DNA of 64,000 nucleotides. Source: Croceibacterium_B sp963811255 (lineage in GTDB: Bacteria > Pseudomonadota > Alphaproteobacteria > Sphingomonadales > Sphingomonadaceae). Below, piece by piece: positions 60,148-64,000 of the stretch. Where the stretch lies: NCBI GenBank assembly GCA_963811255.1, contig CAWEQI010000002.1, positions 1-64,000 of the forward strand, given 5' to 3'. Under the pieces are notes generated by a model that had not been told where the DNA came from, made no database searches, and was given only the letters and a program-made list of their open reading frames with translations. Numbering within the stretch: the first letter of the stretch is position 1; every line of letters begins with the position of its first letter. Position numbers and translations under genes: made by a program.

Positions 60148-60219
60148 ATGCGCATCAAATCGAAGCGGGCGCTCGCGCACAAGGATTGGCCTTGGGACTG
60201 GCCGCCGAACAACGGCTGA
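60148..60219 (+). CDS. Tryptophan-rich 23-residue peptide
   Basis: MRIKSKRALAHKDWPWDWPP then NNG: a short open frame with GAAGGAG 7 bases before its ATG and three Trp in five residues. It starts 48 bases after the LuxR-type stop. It may be a microprotein or a leader peptide for the membrane gene at 60263. Existence rests on the ribosome site alone. Confidence 0.35.
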   Translation: MRIKSKRALAHKDWPWDWPPNNG

Positions 60220-60262
60220 GCTACCCCGGCGGACGAAAGCCGCTTGACTACGTGGTTACAGA

Positions 60263-60715
60263 ATGAGGAAGGGAGGCGTGGCCATCGCCATCGCCTCCCT
60301 CGTCATTACGTTAGCGGCCATCGCATTCGCTTGGCGATGCGGCGGGCGACCTGAGCGCCAGGGCGCCGTGATCCTAGGGGTCATGTTCGCGATCAGTGCT
60401 CTCGGACACGCTTTCGCCCCTCTCATTTACAAGAGCGTCGATCCAATCGGCGTCGTGGTCGATCTCATCGGCCTAGTTGGCTTCGGCTGGCTTGGTTTCG
60501 TTTCGCGGAGGCTTTGGCCCTTATGGGCAGGCTCACTTCAACTCTTGAGCACGGGCGCGCATTTCGTTCGCGCGTTGCACATCCCTGTCCGGGCGCCGGT
60601 GTATTACTGGATGAAGAGCGTGCCCACGATCGCAGTGGTCCTGCTGCTGATCTTCGGCACATGGGCTCACGTCCGGCGGGAAAGGAAGAGCAAACAGCAC
60701 TCCTCGTGGACTTGA
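60263..60715 (+). CDS. Four-helix membrane protein
   Basis: 150 residues with membrane segments near 5-23, 35-55, 63-82 and 120-137 (AIAIASLVITLAAIAFAW, GVVVDLIGLVGFGWLGFV, TIAVVLLLIFGTWAHV). The C-terminus is basic. Similar small membrane proteins of unknown function occur across sphingomonads. Its 3' end overlaps the RadC-like gene by 55 bases. Confidence 0.7.
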   Translation: MRKGGVAIAIASLVITLAAIAFAWRCGGRPERQGAVILGVMFAISALGHAFAPLIYKSVDPIGVVVDLIGLVGFGWLGFVSRRLWPLWAGSLQLLSTGAHFVRALHIPVRAPVYYWMKSVPTIAVVLLLIFGTWAHVRRERKSKQHSSWT

Positions 60716-61275
60716 TTGGCGGCGACGGCGCGGCTGCCGCTGCGCGCAGGCTGCTCGGCTCACTTGGCTGTCTCAGCCGGGTCATGAATGCTTCCAGCGA
60801 GGCGATCGCGCGCATAGCCGGAGACGAGGGAGTGGCGAACCGGATCACCGCGGCTAGGGCGGCGGTCGTTGGCGCACAGCGCGAAAATATCAGGCGCGCC
60901 GCGTTCGATCTGCGGGACGTCCGACTGCAGCGCTACATCGTTGGACTCTTCAACGGACTCGCCATCGAACAACTCCACGCTGTCTATCTTGACTGTCAGG
61001 CTAGATATGTGACCGATGAACATCTGGCGGAGGGTGGCGGCGCCCACGTCGAAGGCTGCTTGCGACCGTTGGTCGCAAGAGCGTTCGAGCTCGGCTCACG
61101 GGCAGTTGTCCTCCTACACAATCACCCCTCCGGCGAAGCCTCTCCAAGTGAAGCAGACATTGCGGTCACGCAAAAACTGAACCGCACTCTCGGTGATCTG
61201 GAGATCGTTCTTGTCGACCATCTGATCGTTGCGGGCATCACGATCCACAGCATGCGGGGAGCTGGATTGCTATGA
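60661..61275 (+). CDS. RadC-like JAB/MPN domain protein
   Basis: 204 residues from ATG at 60661. The C-terminal 120 residues carry the JAMM-type motif LLHNHPSGEASPSEAD (HxHx7Sx2D) after EQLHAVYLDCQARYVTDEHL, as in RadC. The N-terminal part replaces the usual UvrC-like HhH with a short helical region. RadC proteins are common on mobile elements, though a repair role is doubtful. Its stop overlaps the next start as ATGA. Confidence 0.85.
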   Translation: MGSRPAGKEEQTALLVDLIGGDGAAAAARRLLGSLGCLSRVMNASSEAIARIAGDEGVANRITAARAAVVGAQRENIRRAAFDLRDVRLQRYIVGLFNGLAIEQLHAVYLDCQARYVTDEHLAEGGGAHVEGCLRPLVARAFELGSRAVVLLHNHPSGEASPSEADIAVTQKLNRTLGDLEIVLVDHLIVAGITIHSMRGAGLL

Positions 61276-61613
61276 ACGAGGCGCAGAGGATATATCGGGC
61301 ACGACGAGTGCGCGACCGCTATCTGCCTCCCGAGATTTTCGGGGAGCCGACGTGGGATCTTCTGCTGGACCTTTACAGTGCAAAAATTGAGGGGCTGGAG
61401 ATCGACCTCACAAGTGCCTGTCAAGCCAGTTCCGTGCCTGAGAGCACCGCGCTTCGCTACATCGCGGTGCTTGAGCAACGCGGACTTGTGGTCCGATATG
61501 ATCACCCGCAGGATAGGCGCGTCCATTTACTCCGGCTCACAACCGATGGGTTCCGACGGATGCAAGGCTTTTTCACTTGGCTGGAGACGGAATTTGCCAA
61601 GCGCCGCGCTTGA
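61272..61613 (+). CDS. MarR-like winged-helix regulator
   Basis: 113 residues. EPTWDLLLDLYSAKIEGLEI, CQASSVPESTALRYIAVLEQ and GLVVRYDHPQDRRVHLLRLT give the winged-helix with the beta-wing sequence (DxRxHLLxLT). It is coupled to the RadC-like gene by an ATGA overlap. It likely regulates its own operon or other island genes. Confidence 0.82.
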   Translation: MNEAQRIYRARRVRDRYLPPEIFGEPTWDLLLDLYSAKIEGLEIDLTSACQASSVPESTALRYIAVLEQRGLVVRYDHPQDRRVHLLRLTTDGFRRMQGFFTWLETEFAKRRA

Positions 61614-61645
61614 TCCCGCAAGCTGTAACGCAACAGCGCCCCGAT

Positions 61646-61660
61646 AGCTGACGGTCAGCT
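61646..61660. repeat. AGCTG-type palindrome, copy 3 (short)
   Basis: AGCTGA-CGG-TCAGCT, a perfect 6-bp inverted repeat sharing the AGCTGACGG core with the element at 45137. It lies between the winged-helix and SRAP genes. Confidence 0.5.
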
Positions 61661-61719
61661 TTGAGCATGCGCCACCACATATATTGACAGCACCGGCGAT
61701 CGACTACAGCCTCGCCGCC

Positions 61720-62334
61720 ATGTGCAACCTTTACCGCATGACAAAGGCACCCGATGAGGTCGCGCATCTGTTCGACGCGGTCGCCGACAAGCCGAGCAAC
61801 GCCGGCGGTGAAGTCTATCCCGGTTATCCAGGATACGTGATCGCGGAGGGACGGCTGAAAACGATGGCGTGGGGCTTCCCGCTCCCCATGCGCGGGAAGT
61901 CAGGACAGCCCCTCAAGCCGAAGCCATGCAACAACGCCCGCACCGACAAGCTCGACGGCGGGTTCTGGCGGCCCAGTTTTGAGAAGCGTCGCTGCGTGAT
62001 CCCGGTGGAAGCCTTCGCCGAGGCAGAAGGGGATCGAGGCGCCAAGACGCGGACTTGGATCAGCCTACCAGATCAAGATGTGTTTGGCGTCGCCGGGATC
62101 TGGCGTTGGAGCGCTGAGTGGGGCGAGGTCTATTCCATGATGATGACCGAAGCCTGCGTTCAGATGGACGGCATCCATGATCGCATGCCGGTAATCCTGC
62201 AGGGCGAGACCATCGAGACATGGCTCAATGGCGCACCGGATGAAGCGAGATCAGTGTGCGCGCCGTATATGGCAATCCTGGCGATCGAGAAGACGGCTCA
62301 ACCGTGGGTTCGGGGTAAGGTGGTGTCGGGTTAG
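61720..62334 (+). CDS. SRAP-family (YedK/HMCES) protein
   Basis: 204 residues from ATG at 61720, so that Cys2 (MCNLYRM) becomes the N-terminal nucleophile. CNNARTDKL gives the Asn, CVIPVEAFAEAE the Glu, and GIHDRMPVIL the His, all four active-site residues. SRAP proteins bond covalently to abasic sites in single-stranded DNA. A start further upstream would block Cys2. It is the last gene before the right att site; no LexA box was seen upstream. Confidence 0.93.
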   Translation: MCNLYRMTKAPDEVAHLFDAVADKPSNAGGEVYPGYPGYVIAEGRLKTMAWGFPLPMRGKSGQPLKPKPCNNARTDKLDGGFWRPSFEKRRCVIPVEAFAEAEGDRGAKTRTWISLPDQDVFGVAGIWRWSAEWGEVYSMMMTEACVQMDGIHDRMPVILQGETIETWLNGAPDEARSVCAPYMAILAIEKTAQPWVRGKVVSG

Positions 62335-62659
62335 ACGCCCTCGACCTCAGCGGCGATAGAGTAACAATATACCATCAACAGCTTACGCGGTTGCATTTTG
62401 GCTGAGCAACGGTCGCTCCCGCGAAAGGGCGGAATGCTGCGGAAGAGCGGGTGGATTTCTTTTCTGCGTCGGTTGCTCCGCCGCATCGCGCTACGTGCAA
62501 TTCCGTTGCGACACCTGACCTCGCGTCATGTTGCATCCATGTTGCATGGAGCAGCCGCGAGTCCCGAGAAACCGCTGAAAACCGACGGGAATCAGCGGTA
62601 ATCGCGCGTGAGCCCTTTCGAATCTCATTTAAGAGATAAGACTCTGTTTTTGCTAGATA
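62335..62659. other. Right-end intergenic region of the island
   Basis: About 325 bases between the SRAP gene and attR. A pair of related words, TGTTGCAT/ATGTTGCATGG near 62530-62545, stands out; otherwise no gene or clear structure is seen. Short frames here have no protein-like features. Integrase arm-type sites could lie here. Confidence 0.4.
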
Positions 62660-62711
62660 AAGCTGGATGCCCCGCGAGGATTCGAACCTCGATTGACGGA
62701 GTCAGAGTCCG
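62660..62711. repeat. Right attachment repeat, within tRNA-Gln
   Basis: 52 bases identical to 39261-39312, covering the tRNA-Gln 3' half and 4 bases downstream. Sequence diverges immediately beyond both ends. It marks the right end of the island. Confidence 0.93.
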
Positions 62712-62737
62712 CTGTCTTACCATTAGACGACGGGGCA
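62664..62737 (-). tRNA. tRNA-Gln(CUG)
   Basis: On the minus strand, acceptor TGCCCCG pairs with CGGGGCA, followed by an encoded CCA. The anticodon loop CTCTGAC gives CUG, which reads CAG (Gln). The T-arm CGAGGTTCGAATCCTCG is canonical. The 3' part was supplied or preserved by the integrated element. Confidence 0.94.
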
Positions 62738-62880
62738 ACGAAGGGGGCGCATCTAGGCAGGGGGCCAACGCCCGTCAAGCCGCTCCTGGCCGCAGCTTGC
62801 CCGATCCCGGCCGCTCCGCTACCTTGCTGCTCAGGTCCCCGCCGGTTCGGCGGGCGGAAGTTGGAAAGTTGGACTTGAGC

Positions 62881-64000
62881 ATGGCGGATCACTCACCGCC
62901 GCAGCGGCCGCAAAAGGCTGTCGGGCCGGTCGAAACAAGGGTGGAATCGCCACAGTCCGCCTCGCGCGACGCATCCGACCGGCGCCAGCCGCAGCGCCCG
63001 TTCCGTTCCCCGAGGCAAGCCTATGCCGCGATCGACCTCGGGACCAACAACTGCCGCCTGCTGATCGCCCGCCCGGCGAGCGGCAACTTCGTCGTCATCG
63101 ATGCTTTCAGCCGCGTCGTCCGCCTCGGCGAGGGGCTGGCGCAGACCGGGCGGCTGAGCGACGCGGCGATGGACCGGGCGCTCGGCGCACTGAAGGTCTG
63201 CGCCGACAAGCTCAGGCGGCGCAACGTCCATCTCGCCCGCTCGGTTGCCACCGAAGCGTGCCGCCGGGCGGCCAACGGCGAGGCGTTCATCGAGCGCGTG
63301 CGCCAGGAAACCGGCATCGCGCTCGACATCATCTCGGCGCAGGAGGAAGCGCGACTGGCGGTACTCGGCTGTCATATCCTGCTCGAGGACGGCATCGGCC
63401 CGGCGATGATCTTCGACATCGGCGGCGGCTCGACCGAGCTGGTGCTGATCGAGCCGGGCGGCCCGGTGCCGCGCATTCTCGACTGGCAATCGGTGCCGTG
63501 GGGGGTGGTTTCGCTGACCGACACGGTGGGGCACGAGCCGGAGGGGGCGGACGCCGCCACGCGCGCCGAGCGCTATGCCGCGATGCGCCGGGTGGTCGAC
63601 GACAGTTTCGCGGAATTCGCCGAGCGCATCGCGCCGCACCGCGCGCCCGACCTGCGCCTGCTCGGCACCAGCGGCACCGTCACCACGCTCGCCAGCGTCC
63701 ACCTCGAGCTGCCGCAGTACGACCGCAAGGCGGTCGACGGGCTGATCGTGCCGTCGGAGTCGATGCGCGAGATTTCCTCGCGTCTGGCGCACATGTCCGC
63801 GCAAGAGCGACGGCGGCTCCCGTGCATCGGGCAGGAACGCGCCGATCTTGTGGTGGCCGGCTGCGCGATCCTGGAATCGATCCTCGCGCTGTGGCCGGCG
63901 CCGCGCCTCGGCGTCGCCGACCGCGGCATCCGCGAAGGCATCCTCAGGAGCCTGATGGCCGCCGACGCCGAAGGCGCCCAGGCGCGCGCCAGCCTCCGGC
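62881..64000 (+). CDS. Exopolyphosphatase (Ppx/GppA), 3' end outside the window
   Basis: At least 373 residues from ATG at 62881. A disordered 45-residue basic/Pro-rich start leads to AYAAIDLGTNNCRLLIARPA (phosphate-1 motif) and later FDIGGGSTELVLIE (phosphate-2) and LLGTSGTVTTLASVHLEL, all of the ASKHA-fold Ppx/GppA family. It hydrolyses polyphosphate or pppGpp. The frame stays open to the window end. In related genomes an rRNA methyltransferase gene often follows. Confidence 0.93.
   Translation, partial: MADHSPPQRPQKAVGPVETRVESPQSASRDASDRRQPQRPFRSPRQAYAAIDLGTNNCRLLIARPASGNFVVIDAFSRVVRLGEGLAQTGRLSDAAMDRALGALKVCADKLRRRNVHLARSVATEACRRAANGEAFIERVRQETGIALDIISAQEEARLAVLGCHILLEDGIGPAMIFDIGGGSTELVLIEPGGPVPRILDWQSVPWGVVSLTDTVGHEPEGADAATRAERYAAMRRVVDDSFAEFAERIAPHRAPDLRLLGTSGTVTTLASVHLELPQYDRKAVDGLIVPSESMREISSRLAHMSAQERRRLPCIGQERADLVVAGCAILESILALWPAPRLGVADRGIREGILRSLMAADAEGAQARASLR

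Larger units (their letters stand above)
39313..62711. mobile_element. Integrative island in tRNA-Gln, about 23.4 kb
   Basis: It is bounded by 52-bp direct repeats of the tRNA-Gln 3' portion, with a tyrosine integrase immediately inside the left end. The right copy is within an intact tRNA, so the element restored the gene. Content is accessory: HNH nucleases, regulators, small secreted and membrane proteins, a DNA-repair-like set (RadC-like, SRAP) and several decayed genes. No conjugation, replication or virion genes are visible, so it is probably not self-transmissible and is partly degraded. Confidence 0.85.

Noticed and set aside
62398..62601. 67-residue frame near the right att site
   Set aside because: No ribosome-binding site and no protein-like features; overlapping frames are equally open.
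1..64000. CRISPR arrays, rRNA genes and intact insertion sequences
   Set aside because: No regularly spaced repeats, rRNA-like sequence, or transposase with terminal inverted repeats was seen.

Overview
The window looks like a high-GC alphaproteobacterial chromosome, most likely from the Sphingomonadales. Supporting evidence: a complete general stress response (GSR) locus (phyR, an HWE-type kinase, nepR-ecfG) with GGAAC-N16/17-CGTT promoters, a class I PHA synthase and phasin, ClpS, LptF/LptG, a PEPxxWA sorting protein, and the DUF3489-DUF2924-large serine recombinase cassette common in this group.

Layout. (1) Positions 1-7300 are accessory. A minus-strand NACHT/STAND-like NTPase is translationally coupled to a frameshifted gene carrying PD-(D/E)XK-like nuclease motifs. 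Next to it is the recombinase cassette, ending beside tRNA-Thr(CGU). (2) Positions 7315-39260 are ordinary chromosome: a Tat-exported metallo-beta-lactamase-fold hydrolase, an MFS exporter, tRNA-Cys, an FAD oxidoreductase, envelope/stress proteins, a sugar-acid-type dehydratase with an MFS transporter, an aminotransferase, phaC/phasin, clpS, lptFG, two small Thr/Asp-rich lipoproteins, a desaturase, the GSR locus (27.7-32.2 kb), an AI-2E transporter, sodB, glmM-DUF1272-thiD, an alkaline-phosphatase-fold membrane hydrolase and a LOG protein. (3) Positions 39313-62711 are a 23.4-kb integrative island. Its ends are a 52-bp direct repeat of the 3' part of tRNA-Gln(CUG), and its tyrosine integrase lies just inside the left copy. 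(4) From 62712 the chromosome resumes with the 5' part of tRNA-Gln and the start of an exopolyphosphatase gene cut by the window edge.

The island holds a coupled pair of HNH endonucleases; an OxyR-like regulator whose two redox cysteines are both serine; two near-duplicate OxyR-type promoters in front of a pseudo-receiver operon and a BTAD-type regulator; a secreted SH3/MBL protein; PilZ proteins; a DUF2946/outer-membrane/TlpA cluster; a membrane-anchored LuxR-type regulator; a RadC-like/winged-helix pair and an SRAP (YedK/HMCES) protein. It also holds many decayed fragments (nhaA, DNA ligase D, a DUF5131 gene, a startless reading frame) and small palindromic repeats with an AGCTG-N5-CAGCT-like core.

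Working together: in the GSR locus, phosphorylated PhyR should bind NepR and release EcfG. EcfG-type promoters lie upstream of the single-domain receiver, phyR and nepR-ecfG, so the system appears self-amplifying. Two looser matches precede a GlsB/YeaQ-type protein and a lipoprotein gene. The strongest candidates for something new are the NTPase/nuclease pair, the HNH pair, and the cysteine-less OxyR paralogue with its two promoters.
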